A stretch of 64,000 nt of DNA, taken from positions 501,001 to 565,000 of the forward strand of contig JAWLAG010000002.1 in the NCBI GenBank assembly GCA_041395505.1, in the 5' to 3' direction. Below the pieces are notes generated by a model that was not told where the DNA came from, ran no database searches, and saw only the letters and a list, made by a program, of their open reading frames with translations. The position numbers and the translations under genes are program-made. Positions 26,378 through 35,275 of this stretch are shown here, piece by piece (position 1 is the first letter of the stretch; the number at the start of each line of letters is the position of its first letter). This DNA is from Steroidobacteraceae bacterium (lineage in GTDB: Bacteria; Pseudomonadota; Gammaproteobacteria; Steroidobacterales; Steroidobacteraceae).

Positions 26378-27409
26378 CTAGTTCCGCGCGTACGGTCTGG
26401 CCATCGGCTCGCCGACAAACAGACCTTGTGCCGGCATCGCGACGCTCTTCCAATAAGCCAAGATCAGGGGCTCACCAGCCAGATAGTGACGTATGAGAAC
26501 CGGAATACTTGGGAATTTCTGCGGGTACGCACAGGGTTCGGACACTGTCCCGTAACTTGCCGTCGCCCCGCCGTCCAGCCAGCGTAATGCGCTCATTTGC
26601 GCAGTTCCGAACAGATTGCCACCGCTTGAAGTCAAATGGTCCGCGATCGCACCGGGCAGGAATCGATTGCTCGGAATGTCCGGTACGCGAATTGCGCCGC
26701 TGAAGTAGAACATGACATCCGGGCGGTTCTTTATTGATACCCCCTCGATTACGGCAACTTTCAGATTTGGCCTGGCCAGCGAGCGCGAGGGCGAGTACGT
26801 CGGCTCGCGCACCGCACGATTCCGGTCCGGTCCTTTGAGAAGATAGGCTGTACCAGTAGGTTGGCTAGCATCGGCTTGCACTCCGCGGTCGACCAAGGCG
26901 CGACCGGCGATCAAATCACTGGCTGCCAGCAACATTGACGGCCGCATGCCCAATCGATCGTAGGGCCGTGCGATATCGCTGTCGTAAAGTGGGTTGACGC
27001 GTGAAAACGTGCACCCATTCGCGCACAATTTCGGCTGGAAACCCAACGTGAACGCGGCTGTCAGCGAGTTGCACTCAACCCGAAACGGGCGGCTCCAGGC
27101 GAACAGTACGAACTGCACTGCTAGGGGCAAATTCTTTGTGAGCTGCGCATCCAGACGGGAAAATTCCTGCGCCGTCAACGAATCCTTGCCAGTCGGCAAG
27201 TCGACCGCGACCAGGTTGCGCGCTGGAATCCTGCGTCGCTGCCTGTAGTAATGGGCTATCGCCACACTTTCGTGGTCGCTGCGGTTGTACACCACCGCCA
27301 GCGCGTTACCGGCGCTCGCCCGCGTGTTTGCATACGACACCGTTTGCAGGCAGGGGAGCAGTGCCAGCAGAATCAATGAAGCGTGTCGTGTATGAGATTC
27401 CGCTGTCAC
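26378..27409 (-). CDS. TIGR03790-family exported protein of unknown function
   Basis: A 343-residue exported protein with an N-terminal signal peptide (LILLALLPCLQTVSYA). The core matches the TIGR03790 pattern: GNALAVVYNRSDHESVAIAHYYRQ, then RIPARNLVAVDLP and, later, TSSGGNLFGTAQMSALRWL and GATASYGTVSEPCAYP. The last segment looks like a peptidase-like glycine/serine region, but no proven catalysis is known for this family. Its ATG overlaps the stop of the ExeA-like gene. It is unusual in an EPS operon and may process or modify the polymer or a partner protein in the periplasm. Confidence 0.68.
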   Translation of the reverse strand: MTAESHTRHASLILLALLPCLQTVSYANTRASAGNALAVVYNRSDHESVAIAHYYRQRRRIPARNLVAVDLPTGKDSLTAQEFSRLDAQLTKNLPLAVQFVLFAWSRPFRVECNSLTAAFTLGFQPKLCANGCTFSRVNPLYDSDIARPYDRLGMRPSMLLAASDLIAGRALVDRGVQADASQPTGTAYLLKGPDRNRAVREPTYSPSRSLARPNLKVAVIEGVSIKNRPDVMFYFSGAIRVPDIPSNRFLPGAIADHLTSSGGNLFGTAQMSALRWLDGGATASYGTVSEPCAYPQKFPSIPVLIRHYLAGEPLILAYWKSVAMPAQGLFVGEPMARPYARN

Positions 27410-28263
27410 GCGCGTAACTGAGATATGGCAGGCTTGACGACAGCGGGGCCCGGCAGCATACCGCCGGCGGATCTGTCACGCAGTGCTTCCTGCATGGTCT
27501 CGATGCCGATGCTCGTGATGCCATCTGCCATTCCATACACCAGCGCTAGATCGCACAGCATGTTGATCAGCCGTGGAATGCCGCCAACTCTCTCGTACGC
27601 AACCAGGATCGCATCTCTGGATATGAAATGATCGGATCCACCGGCGATCTGCAGGCGATGCCGCACGTAGTCCACTGTTTCTTCCGCGCTCAACGCACTG
27701 ATGTGATAGTCGACTGATATACGTTGTGCAAATTGTCGCAACCTCGCGCGCTGAAGCAATGTGCGCAATTCCGGCTGGCCGACCAGAAAAGTCTGCAGGA
27801 CCAGGTGTTTGTCCGCGTTAATATTCGACAGGATCCGCAACTCCTCGAGACCGCGGCCGCCAAGATTTTGTGCCTCGTCAACAACAAGCACGACGCGCTT
27901 GCCACCGGCATATTGGGAGACCAAGTAGTCGTTGAAACGACTGTGCGAATCCGCCGCACTGGCATCTTGCGTATCGATATCGCAAGCAGCGCAAACCCAT
28001 TGAAGCAAATTGCGACGCACTTGGCGCGAGGCATTGACCAATGCAACACGGATCGTATCGTTGTATTGATCAAGAAGCTGTCTCACGAGTATCGTCTTGC
28101 CGCTGCCTACTTCCCCCGTGATCAGCGCAAATCCCAGGCCGGACTGAATGGCATATTCGAGGACCATGTACGCCGAACTATGTTGACGGCTGCGAAAAAG
28201 GAAAGCCGGATCAGGATTCAGCCGGAAAGGGTGCTCGCGAAAGCCATAATACGCAAGGTACAC
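27406..28263 (-). CDS. ExeA-like AAA ATPase of exosortase loci
   Basis: A 285-residue cytoplasmic ATPase of the general-secretion ExeA type, in the PEP-CTERM-locus subfamily (TIGR03015-like). The start MYLAYYGFREHPFRLNPDP is characteristic. Walker A is GEVGSGKT near residue 50 and Walker B is VVLVVDEAQN near 125. The sensor region GQPELRTLL and the winged C-terminal domain RVGGIPRLINMLCDLALVYG follow. Its neighbours are the CpsD-like ATPase and the TIGR03790-like gene. It may drive assembly of the polymer export machinery. The partner is unknown. Confidence 0.85.
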   Translation of the reverse strand: MYLAYYGFREHPFRLNPDPAFLFRSRQHSSAYMVLEYAIQSGLGFALITGEVGSGKTILVRQLLDQYNDTIRVALVNASRQVRRNLLQWVCAACDIDTQDASAADSHSRFNDYLVSQYAGGKRVVLVVDEAQNLGGRGLEELRILSNINADKHLVLQTFLVGQPELRTLLQRARLRQFAQRISVDYHISALSAEETVDYVRHRLQIAGGSDHFISRDAILVAYERVGGIPRLINMLCDLALVYGMADGITSIGIETMQEALRDRSAGGMLPGPAVVKPAISQLRA

Positions 28264-28274
28264 GTTGAATTTTC

Positions 28275-29096
28275 TCAGTAGACGATTTGTTGACGTTCGG
28301 ATGCCCGGTTGAGTACGGTTCCAATGATCTTCACATTGGCCAAGGTGGCGTCAAGCCGACGTAGGTCCTCGCGCCTCGTGCGCCCCTCCGCCGCAACGAC
28401 GATGACTGCGTCAAGCTCCGGAGCGACGGTCAACGCATCGTCCGCAGTGAGCGCCGGCGGCAGATCGATCAGGATAAATCGGTCGTCATACCTTGATTTG
28501 AGTTCGTGCAACAGTGATCGCGCGCGTTGATCCGCCAGAACTTCTGAAGTTGCAGCCATCGGGTTGAACGCGGGCAGAATCGCCAATCGGTTCACACCGT
28601 ACAGTCGACAAAACAGCTCGGCAAGATCTGCAGATCCATGCAGGTAGGCTTCAACGCCCTTGCGAGGCGGAATGCCCAGCACTGTCGCTACAGATGGTCG
28701 GCGCAGATCGAGGTCCACGAGAAGCACGGTTTGGTTGGGTTCCGCAGCCATCGCCAAAGCAAGATTGACTGCCGTCAGCGTCTTGCCTTCACCGGGCATG
28801 GTACCGACGATGCCAATCAGTCGCAGGTCCTCTGCACGTGCGCGCTGCAGCACCTGCGTTCGCAGCAGGCGATACGTCTGCGCGGCAGGAGATTTTTCCT
28901 GCGGCAGCACCACCCGTTGCTCACGCAGATGCTCCGGTTTCATCGTCACCAACCAGCTTTGGGTTGTCGGCGACTGGGTCTGTGCTTGAGATGTCGAATC
29001 GACGTTGCGCGGCGCGCCACCGTCCATACTTCCTGGTATGACCTGAAGCGTGGTTCCCGCGCGTGCCATGTCCAACGCCCTCTTGAGCTTTTCCAT
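28275..29096 (-). CDS. CpsD/CapB-type P-loop ATPase (tyrosine-autokinase family, exosortase locus)
   Basis: A 273-residue cytoplasmic ATPase that partners the Wzz-type protein encoded 13 bases upstream. Walker A is GTMPGEGKT near residue 116, Walker A' is VLLVDLDLRRPSV and Walker B is FILIDLPP. The family usually ends in a cluster of tyrosines that is autophosphorylated and controls chain length. Here the tail is short, ...NRASERQQIVY, with a single tyrosine as the last residue. The ATG at 29096 was chosen because the 30 upstream residues in the open frame overlap the Wzz gene and are not family-like. The assignment to the family is firm; kinase activity is doubtful. Confidence 0.84.
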   Translation of the reverse strand: MEKLKRALDMARAGTTLQVIPGSMDGGAPRNVDSTSQAQTQSPTTQSWLVTMKPEHLREQRVVLPQEKSPAAQTYRLLRTQVLQRARAEDLRLIGIVGTMPGEGKTLTAVNLALAMAAEPNQTVLLVDLDLRRPSVATVLGIPPRKGVEAYLHGSADLAELFCRLYGVNRLAILPAFNPMAATSEVLADQRARSLLHELKSRYDDRFILIDLPPALTADDALTVAPELDAVIVVAAEGRTRREDLRRLDATLANVKIIGTVLNRASERQQIVY

Positions 29097-29109
29097 GCCT
29101 ACGCTCCCT

Positions 29110-30858
29110 TCAGATTCCAAACCGGCGCGCGATGACGAACCAGAGAACGTCGAGCGGTCGAAAAAGGAAATGCACCGCCACGACAATAGCCACGAGCGAT
29201 GCGCTCCCTGCCATCGCCGACATCCAGATTCGCCGCCGCCCCCGTACGATCTCTGACGGTGACCGCATTACAGGCAGCGCTGCCAACACTGGCGCCGCCA
29301 AATATTCCGCGAGGTCGATGCGGCTGCGTACACTGGTGTCCAGCGACTCATGTATTGCCGCCCCAACAGCTGCAAATGCCAGGGTCAGAATTGTTCCGAG
29401 TATTAGAATGGCGAGACGATTGGGCGATACCGGCTCCTGCGGCGGAAGTGGCGGTTCGATCAATGTGAAACGTTCACCTTTTCGGTCCGATTCGAGGTTT
29501 TGCGCGAGACTTGCCTGCATTTGCTTGTCGCGTACCTCGTCGTACCGCCGACGTGCATTTTCATAGTCGCGCAAAATCTCACGATATTCGCGCTCGACAT
29601 GCGGGGCCTTCTCGAGCTTGCTCTCGTAGTCGGACAATACGCCGTGCAATGTCGCCTGCTTCTTGATCAAGCTAGCCTTTTCTTCAAGTACTGCGTTGAG
29701 TTGCGCACGAACCTGAATGTAGGCAGGGTTATCGGCATCATCGATCGTTGCAGAACCACCAATTTTGCGCTGCGAGGCAAGTTCATCGAGTTGCCGCTGC
29801 ACCGCCTTGACATCCGGATGATCCTCGGAGTACCGCTCTCGCAGGGCAGTCAGTTCCGCTTGCAATGCGGACCGGCGCTGTTCTTTGACCGATTGGGTCG
29901 TCGAGGCTTGTTGCGCCTCAAGACCGGAAATTTCGCGGGACAATCGGACCACGTCTGGGTGATCGCTTGCGTAACGCGCCTGCGCCTGCGTGAGGTCCGA
30001 ACGGAGGATTTTCAGGCGATCCGTCGCGCTGAGCACACGCTCGCCTCCTTCAGTATACACACTCGACGACGGTTCAAGCATCGCCAATTGGGCCTCGAGA
30101 TAAACCCGCTGCTGATCGAGCGAACTAATTCGCGTCTGCACATCCCGAACCTCCTGGCCGGTACGGTCAAGAACTTGGTAATTCAGCTGCGTGATTTCCG
30201 GAAGCGCGGAAACATTCTTCTCCTTGAATTCCGCAAGGCGCGACTCGAGACCAGTGATTTCGGTCGCGAGGCGGCTTGCCTCTTCTTCCAGGAAATTCGT
30301 TGTATCAGCCGCAAGGCGATTTCTTGTCGCTAGATTCTCGTTCAAATATAGCGTGGTCAGTTCATTAGCTACCTTGGAAGCCACCTGCGGCGAACGGTTC
30401 GTATAGGAGACCGAAAATGCTATGGTTGCCTGACGCGGCAAGCCGCTGCGTGGATCCACAACGTCAGCGCTGATCATCTGAAAGTCGATGTCATCGCGCA
30501 TGCGTTGAATCAACCGCTCTCGACTATCGCGCTGTTGCCGATCGACATACAAATCGAATCGTTTGACGATGCCAAGCAGATTCTGGGTCGTCATCACACG
30601 CTGGCTGATGATCTGCACGCGCTCGTCGGCATAGGAAGTGACTGTTGATCGGACGAGGTCCTGTGGAATTTCCTGCTGCTCGATCAGAATCACAGCTGTG
30701 GACTGATATCGCGGTGGGATGAGAAGTACGAGAAGCAAGGTCACAACAAGTCCTGTAACCAGAGTCAGCAGTATCGGTTTGCGTCGACGGCGCACGATCG
30801 CTAGCAGATCACGAAATCCCGGTCCTTGTTCTTTTGTTGCGATCGCCAGCGTATTCAT
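29110..30858 (-). CDS. Wzz/GumC-type chain-length determinant (PCP protein)
   Basis: A 582-residue inner-membrane polysaccharide co-polymerase. A membrane segment lies near residues 29-50 (RKPILLTLVTGLVVTLLLVLLIPPRYQS). A long coiled-coil periplasmic domain (about 170-440) follows, and the second membrane segment is near residue 545 (SASLVAIVVAVHFLF). The proline-rich LIEPPLPPQEPVSPNRL just before a membrane helix is typical of the PCP-2 class. No kinase domain is fused; the ATPase is the separate gene downstream. AAGGA lies before the ATG. It sets polymer length and links synthesis to Wza. Confidence 0.88.
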   Translation of the reverse strand: MNTLAIATKEQGPGFRDLLAIVRRRRKPILLTLVTGLVVTLLLVLLIPPRYQSTAVILIEQQEIPQDLVRSTVTSYADERVQIISQRVMTTQNLLGIVKRFDLYVDRQQRDSRERLIQRMRDDIDFQMISADVVDPRSGLPRQATIAFSVSYTNRSPQVASKVANELTTLYLNENLATRNRLAADTTNFLEEEASRLATEITGLESRLAEFKEKNVSALPEITQLNYQVLDRTGQEVRDVQTRISSLDQQRVYLEAQLAMLEPSSSVYTEGGERVLSATDRLKILRSDLTQAQARYASDHPDVVRLSREISGLEAQQASTTQSVKEQRRSALQAELTALRERYSEDHPDVKAVQRQLDELASQRKIGGSATIDDADNPAYIQVRAQLNAVLEEKASLIKKQATLHGVLSDYESKLEKAPHVEREYREILRDYENARRRYDEVRDKQMQASLAQNLESDRKGERFTLIEPPLPPQEPVSPNRLAILILGTILTLAFAAVGAAIHESLDTSVRSRIDLAEYLAAPVLAALPVMRSPSEIVRGRRRIWMSAMAGSASLVAIVVAVHFLFRPLDVLWFVIARRFGI

Positions 30859-32012
30859 CGAGAAATCCTTTCCTGCATGGGTGTCCAGGAAAATCCAAGA
30901 GAGATCTGCCGCCCGCGCGCCACATTTGGCACGTTTTCGTAGCGTTGCTCGCGTTCATTCAGGCCGACACGGAGTGACAATTGCTCACGCAGCCTAAAGT
31001 CGACAATGGCTGTTCCAGAAAAATACTCGCGACTCACTGTCAACACGCCCGGAAACACGTCGGCAAGACGGATTGCTCGTATTCCAACGCTGGCGGTCGT
31101 GCGAGGACTAAATTGTCTGGAATAGGTGAGATCCGCTTCATCGCTTTCGTTCAATAAGCCGCGGCCTGTTGGCACAAGTGACTTTTGCAATTGAAGGCTC
31201 ATCACCGCTGTCTCGGTCTCATGTTCTACGACTACTCCAAATGACTCACCATCGCTACGTCGTCCGGCAACGGACGTGCGGTTGCGGCCCACGCTGAGCC
31301 TGAAATGTGTCCGCTCGCTAACTTTGGTGTCCCACGAAACTGCCGCTTCCGCACTGTGGCTGCGCCTGTCGAAATCGAGCGGATCAACCCGCGATGCTGT
31401 AAAGGTAGATGTCACCTGGCTTCGCTCGGATGCCAACCATTGCATCGAGACGCCAAGGCGCGCGATCTCATAAGCCACCAGTGCTGTCGAGGTCTCGCCG
31501 GGATACGTAACTCGATTGTAGCTCGCGTCCACTCTTGCAGCGAATCGATCTGAAAACGCCTGTACAAGACCAAGGCGAACGCCTCGTTCTTGTCGCCTTG
31601 CACTGCGGTCTACGAACCCTGTTGAGCCGAAATCAGCAACCAGCGTGCTGTCGTTATCAATAGTGGCGCTGGCCTCGAGGCTGCGCGTCTGCCACTTTTG
31701 ATTGACCTGCATGTCTATTGACCAATCGTTTTCGTCTATTTCACCGGCTTCAGTGAATCGCCGCAATTGCAGCTTAGGATTCAGAACCCAGGAACCGAGT
31801 TCGGTTCGACGCTGCAATTGATTGTCGAGAATAACGGTTGCACCCATTCGATCAGTCGCATCGAAGGCCAGACGGGGATTACTGTCGAAATCGAGTGAGG
31901 CGCGAACGGTCGTGTCCGCGGTGTATTCGGCGCTCGTAGCCGACGAGGCTGCGACCCAAAGTACAAGCGCACAAATGTATGGGGACCACCGCATTGCATT
32001 ACAGGACGTCAC
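30855..32012 (-). CDS. Outer-membrane beta-barrel protein of exosortase loci
   Basis: A 385-residue exported protein. The signal peptide ends near SATSAEYTA (about residue 30). The remainder is rich in alternating polar/hydrophobic strands ending in aromatics (LGFSWTPM and similar), as expected for a 14- to 18-stranded outer-membrane barrel. It resembles the beta-barrel protein seen between the Wza and Wzz genes of PEP-CTERM loci (TIGR03016-like). The start is a GTG overlapping the wza-like stop; ATG at 31994 is an alternative. The four-base overlap with the Wzz gene shows coupling. It may form the outer-membrane exit path together with Wza. Confidence 0.7.
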   Translation of the reverse strand: MTSCNAMRWSPYICALVLWVAASSATSAEYTADTTVRASLDFDSNPRLAFDATDRMGATVILDNQLQRRTELGSWVLNPKLQLRRFTEAGEIDENDWSIDMQVNQKWQTRSLEASATIDNDSTLVADFGSTGFVDRSARRQERGVRLGLVQAFSDRFAARVDASYNRVTYPGETSTALVAYEIARLGVSMQWLASERSQVTSTFTASRVDPLDFDRRSHSAEAAVSWDTKVSERTHFRLSVGRNRTSVAGRRSDGESFGVVVEHETETAVMSLQLQKSLVPTGRGLLNESDEADLTYSRQFSPRTTASVGIRAIRLADVFPGVLTVSREYFSGTAIVDFRLREQLSLRVGLNEREQRYENVPNVARGRQISLGFSWTPMQERISR

Positions 32013-32596
32013 GGTACGATCACAGTGTCACCGCTTTGCAGCAACAGGTTCTGACCCAGGTTCCTTCCGCGCTCGACCTCATCGTAGTGAAATTCAAACG
32101 TCGTCTGTTGACCCAAGCTCGATCGCCTCAAAACGCGAATGGAATTCAAGTCAGCGAATGGCGTCGTACCGCCGGCAAGACTCAGTGCCTGCATCACGTC
32201 GACCGATTTTGCGAACGCAAATTCCCCGGGGCGCGCTACTTTGCCGAGTACATAGATTCGATTACCGCCAATTTGCTTGAGCGCGACGGTTACAACCGGA
32301 TCGGGAATGAATTTACTGAGCCTTTGGCTCAACAGCACCTGCAATTGCGCAATCGTGCCACCTGCGGCCCGCACGTCGCCTGCAAGCGGAAAGCTGAGGC
32401 CGCCGTCAGGTCGAATCAGCACATCAGCCTTTAGTTCTTCTTCCTTCCAGACGGAAATTCCAAGAATGTCGCCGGGCTGAAGTAGATATTCAGCCTCGGC
32501 TCCATTGGCGGACGATGCCACGTCCGCAGCCACCGCGAGGGAGGTCATTGCCCCAAGCAGTAGCCCCATCAACAACGTCCGTTTCATCTTGGTCAT
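32009..32596 (-). CDS. Polysaccharide export lipoprotein-like protein (Wza family, SLBB domain)
   Basis: A 195-residue exported protein. The signal peptide ends near SLAVAADVAS. The poly-export domain starts at YLLQPGDILGISVWKEEELKADVLIRPDG, with the strong family motif LQPGD. The SLBB domain follows with VLGKVARPGEFAF and ALSLAGGTTPFAD. There is no lipobox cysteine, so it is a soluble or barrel-attached member rather than a lipoprotein of the classic Wza kind. The ATG at 32596 has GGAG eight bases upstream. It is first of the block wza-like, barrel, wzz, ATPase, ATPase, TIGR03790-like, polymerase-like, methyltransferase. Confidence 0.88.
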   Translation of the reverse strand: MTKMKRTLLMGLLLGAMTSLAVAADVASSANGAEAEYLLQPGDILGISVWKEEELKADVLIRPDGGLSFPLAGDVRAAGGTIAQLQVLLSQRLSKFIPDPVVTVALKQIGGNRIYVLGKVARPGEFAFAKSVDVMQALSLAGGTTPFADLNSIRVLRRSSLGQQTTFEFHYDEVERGRNLGQNLLLQSGDTVIVP

Positions 32597-32673
32597 GGTC
32601 CAGGCTCCGCGAATTACCAACGAATGACGCCTGTCATACTAACCACGGCACGTGACGTTTTTTTTGCGTCAGA

Positions 32674-32719
32674 CCCGGCGCAGCGGCGAAAGGGGGGGGC
32701 ATTCCGCCGTTGCGCCGGG
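32674..32719 (-). terminator. GC-rich inverted repeat between VPLPA-CTERM gene and wza-like gene
   Basis: Arms CCCGGCGCA and TGCGCCGGG pair perfectly; a short GCGG/CCGC stretch extends the stem. It lies directly downstream of the VPLPA-CTERM gene stop on the minus strand. The loop contains eight consecutive G (plus strand). No U-tract follows the stem in either direction, so a rho-independent terminator is not secure. It may instead stabilise the mRNA end or act as an attenuator before the export block. Confidence 0.4.
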
Positions 32720-32736
32720 GACGCTCTCTTGCGGGG

Positions 32737-33282
32737 TTAAGTCGTTGCTGCCACGAAGGAAATAGACCGGGTGCCGTCTTTCTGACGCGCTGCCAACAGC
32801 AGCATGCTCGCAGCCAGAATCAGCAACCCCAGAGCAGGCGGCAAGGGTACCGGAGTGATTCCCGCTGGCGTGAATGTGATCCGCAGTGAATACAATCCTG
32901 CGTTCAGCGCACCCTGGGCAACACTGTGGACTATGGCAAAGAGAGCCATCGGCCCGCTGACGGCTATGCTTGTAGTGCCGGCCTGAGCCAGTTGACCCAA
33001 GGTGGTGGTCGCAGTCGTGGCGGCAAATGACAACTCTGCCAGGCGATCCGGCCAGCTCATTTCGGTTAGCGCGACAGTGACCGTGCCAGCTGCTGGAACA
33101 TCGAACCCGATGATTGACAGAGTACTTCCTGTTACCAGCGACGTGCCTTCGTACAGAACTGAATCGGTAGCAGAATTGCCCAAAGGCCCGACACCGAAAG
33201 TATCGGGCGGGCCAACGAGGTCGGCCCTAGCCGGCAGCGCTGCTGCGAACATTAGAACAAGCAAAGCAATTATCTGTTTCAT
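32737..33282 (-). CDS. VPLPA-CTERM secreted protein (small)
   Basis: A 181-residue protein with a signal peptide (MKQIIALLVLMFAAALPARA). The C-terminal sorting tail begins near residue 145 as VPLPPALGLLILAASMLLLAA, followed by RQK. This is a VPLPx recognition motif, a hydrophobic helix and a short basic stretch, with a further tail of about 15 residues. The motif reads VPLPP rather than the consensus VPLPA, and no Arg cluster is seen at the end. The ATG at 33282 lies 19 bases after the stop of the ribbon-helix-helix gene. A likely XrtD substrate. Mid-region has no recognised domain. Confidence 0.75.
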   Translation of the reverse strand: MKQIIALLVLMFAAALPARADLVGPPDTFGVGPLGNSATDSVLYEGTSLVTGSTLSIIGFDVPAAGTVTVALTEMSWPDRLAELSFAATTATTTLGQLAQAGTTSIAVSGPMALFAIVHSVAQGALNAGLYSLRITFTPAGITPVPLPPALGLLILAASMLLLAARQKDGTRSISFVAATT

Positions 33283-33301
33283 ATGCGATTCCTTTTGTCG
33301 T

Positions 33302-33847
33302 TCATGCTTCGCCTGATGCGGGAGTAACACCTGCAAAACCAGCCACGTCGTCATCTTCGGTGTGGCTTGCCACGGCGCGAAAGACGTACTTGTCGTAAAA
33401 ATAGTTGCGCAAGGGATCGCGGCGGTCCGTCGTCGCCTGCGCGCTGTACGTATCGCTGCGCAGCTCTCCCAGGCGCAGCGCCGCATATGGTTCGGTTGAA
33501 CCGGTCATCGCGAGCAGGGCCAAATCTTCTGGCTCTACCGTCAGCTCCGAGGGCGCGTTGCGATTGATGATCGACTCGAGTTTGGCAGCGTCCAGGTCAA
33601 AAAACCGAACGAACTCCGGTCCACATTCCACGAACACGGGCAAGAGGTTGGTTCCGTGCGATGTGTTGTCATAGAGCGGCGCCAGGCGCGAGAGCATGAG
33701 CTTGACCGCGAAGCGGATCACATCCGAATCGCGGGCACCGAGGCGTTCCGCGAGCCGTTTCACCTTGGTGACGTCCGAGCTGTTCATGCGAATCGAGACT
33801 GCGCGTTTCCTGCTATCAAATGCGGTTGTCATGCTTTTCGAATTCAC
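33302..33847 (-). CDS. Ribbon-helix-helix-type protein of unknown function
   Basis: A 181-residue protein. Residues about 13-55 look like a ribbon-helix-helix DNA-binding domain (RAVSIRMNSSDVTKVKRLAERL, then SDVIRFAVKLMLSRL). The C-terminal 120 residues have no recognised domain; a segment reads FVECGPEFVRFFDLDAAKLES. The next gene downstream, 19 bases away on the same strand, encodes a VPLPA-CTERM protein, so the two are likely cotranscribed. It may be a transcription regulator of that protein. This is inference from context. An ATG at 33832 is an alternative start. Confidence 0.6.
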   Translation of the reverse strand: MNSKSMTTAFDSRKRAVSIRMNSSDVTKVKRLAERLGARDSDVIRFAVKLMLSRLAPLYDNTSHGTNLLPVFVECGPEFVRFFDLDAAKLESIINRNAPSELTVEPEDLALLAMTGSTEPYAALRLGELRSDTYSAQATTDRRDPLRNYFYDKYVFRAVASHTEDDDVAGFAGVTPASGEA

Positions 33848-34143
33848 ATCTACCCTAGTCGACAGTGCAAACGTAGAGAACTAGTGTGTCAATCATTTGG
33901 CGATTCGATGACATAACATAAGCTTGGCGCGGACAAGTCGCACCGCATCGAAGGGCAGGTGAGGACGGACAGGAGGAAACACCAGCGGCGAGGAGAAGTG
34001 CGTCCAGGCAGACTGAGAGCCGCCGCCTGAAAACGACGGTCAGGTCATTGGCTAACGGCGGCTAGCAGGATCGCGCGAGCGCTACGTGCAATTCGAGCCT
34101 TGAGAGCTCGGCGGTCAGGTCAGGGCCTCGGTCGAGGGCTGCG
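33848..34143. other. Intergenic region without recognised gene
   Basis: About 300 bases upstream of the ribbon-helix-helix gene. The only notable feature is a purine-rich stretch near 33955-34020. No open frame resembles a protein family. It likely holds the promoter of the ribbon-helix-helix operon. Confidence 0.45.
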
Positions 34144-34172
34144 AAAAAAGAAAGCCCCGCTTGCGCGGGGCT
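34144..34172 (-). terminator. Rho-independent terminator downstream of the DUF4114/VPLPA-CTERM gene
   Basis: On the minus strand the stem AGCCCCGC/GCGGGGCT with a four-base loop is followed by TTCTTTTTT. It lies about 110 bases after the stop of the gene at 34282 and marks the end of the co-directional block that runs from 54946. Confidence 0.85.
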
Positions 34173-34281
34173 ATCGGTGCGCACAGTGTCGCTCCGGTGG
34201 GGGTTTGAGTTCTTATGCGCCAGGGAGTCGGCGCTCGGGCCGATCCTGTACCGACTCACTTTCAGGCGCAGGAACATCGCA

Positions 34282-35100
34282 TTAGAGTCGAACCGATATG
34301 ATTCGTCGGCGAGAACGTGCGGCGGTCATACCGAGCAACATGGTGGCACCACTGCCGAGCAACCAGGCAGCGGCGGGCAATGGTACCGGCTGTATGCCGC
34401 GTACCAGAACTACGAAATCCTGGTAATCATTGTCACCATTCAGCAAATCTTCGTAGGCCAGAATCGCATCGGTCGGCCCGAAAATGTCATTGCTGGGATT
34501 GCCGTCGTTGTAAACGGGGCCTGAAACAAATGAGCCGCCATTGCCGCGATAGGCGTACATCTGATCGGATTGCTGTGGATTCAGTTGGGAATCGCTATAA
34601 AAAACGTTGTTCTGCGGCGTGCGCAGATAGAACCCGAACGCGGTACTTTCGAATGGTGACCCCGACTGCCATTGACCAGTGATCTGGCCATAGCTGTTGC
34701 GAACGACGACGCCGACCTGAACGCCGCCGGACACTGGGCTGAATGTTAACTGAGCGGTATCACCCGGCGAGTTGGCGCCCAGGAACACTGCGAGCTGATT
34801 GTTCGGGTTGGCCGGGTCGTAAATGCCGAAATTGTTGGAGTTGGCGAAGCCTGCGATCTCAAGCAGCAGCGACGTCGATACGCTGCCCGCGGCGGTCCAT
34901 ACTGCATCGCCGTTCGGTCCAGGGCCGTCAAGTAGACAATCCGCCGCAGTGTCGGGCGCCGGCGAAAGCAACAGATTCAGCGAAACCTGCAGGGTTGGCT
35001 CGCCGCCCGAGGGCGTTCCGAAGCTGCAAGCCGCCAAGGCCTGCCTTGCCGACATCGAGAGCGCAATAGCGACGCAAAGAACGAGAATTCGTCCACTCAT
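34282..35100 (-). CDS. VPLPA-CTERM protein with DUF4114-like domain
   Basis: A 272-residue protein. Signal peptide MSGRILVLCVAIALSMSARQ..ALA. The DUF4114 signature is visible near residues 218-237 (AYEDLLNGDNDYQDFVVLV), an acidic, probably Ca-binding strand pair. The sorting tail starts near residue 239 as VPLPAAAWLLGSGATMLLG and ends RSRRR plus seven residues. DUF4114 is common in extracellular, calcium-binding surface proteins. The ATG at 35100 was chosen because it starts the signal peptide. It lies 175 bases downstream of the coiled-coil gene and upstream of a terminator. Likely XrtD substrate. Confidence 0.82.
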   Translation of the reverse strand: MSGRILVLCVAIALSMSARQALAACSFGTPSGGEPTLQVSLNLLLSPAPDTAADCLLDGPGPNGDAVWTAAGSVSTSLLLEIAGFANSNNFGIYDPANPNNQLAVFLGANSPGDTAQLTFSPVSGGVQVGVVVRNSYGQITGQWQSGSPFESTAFGFYLRTPQNNVFYSDSQLNPQQSDQMYAYRGNGGSFVSGPVYNDGNPSNDIFGPTDAILAYEDLLNGDNDYQDFVVLVRGIQPVPLPAAAWLLGSGATMLLGMTAARSRRRIISVRL

Positions 35101-35275
35101 GATAGTGCTCCAGCCAGTTCGTACAAGTGGCGGGCCCCCCCGCACACGCAACTATCTTTGCGCGGACGCATTACGAGTGGATTAAAGTTCAATTGCACAG
35201 TACCGTGTTTCACCCCACGGCGAGGCGACTGTCATGCAAACGTCTGTTGTTCGTGTGACGTGATGCGCTGGCGGA

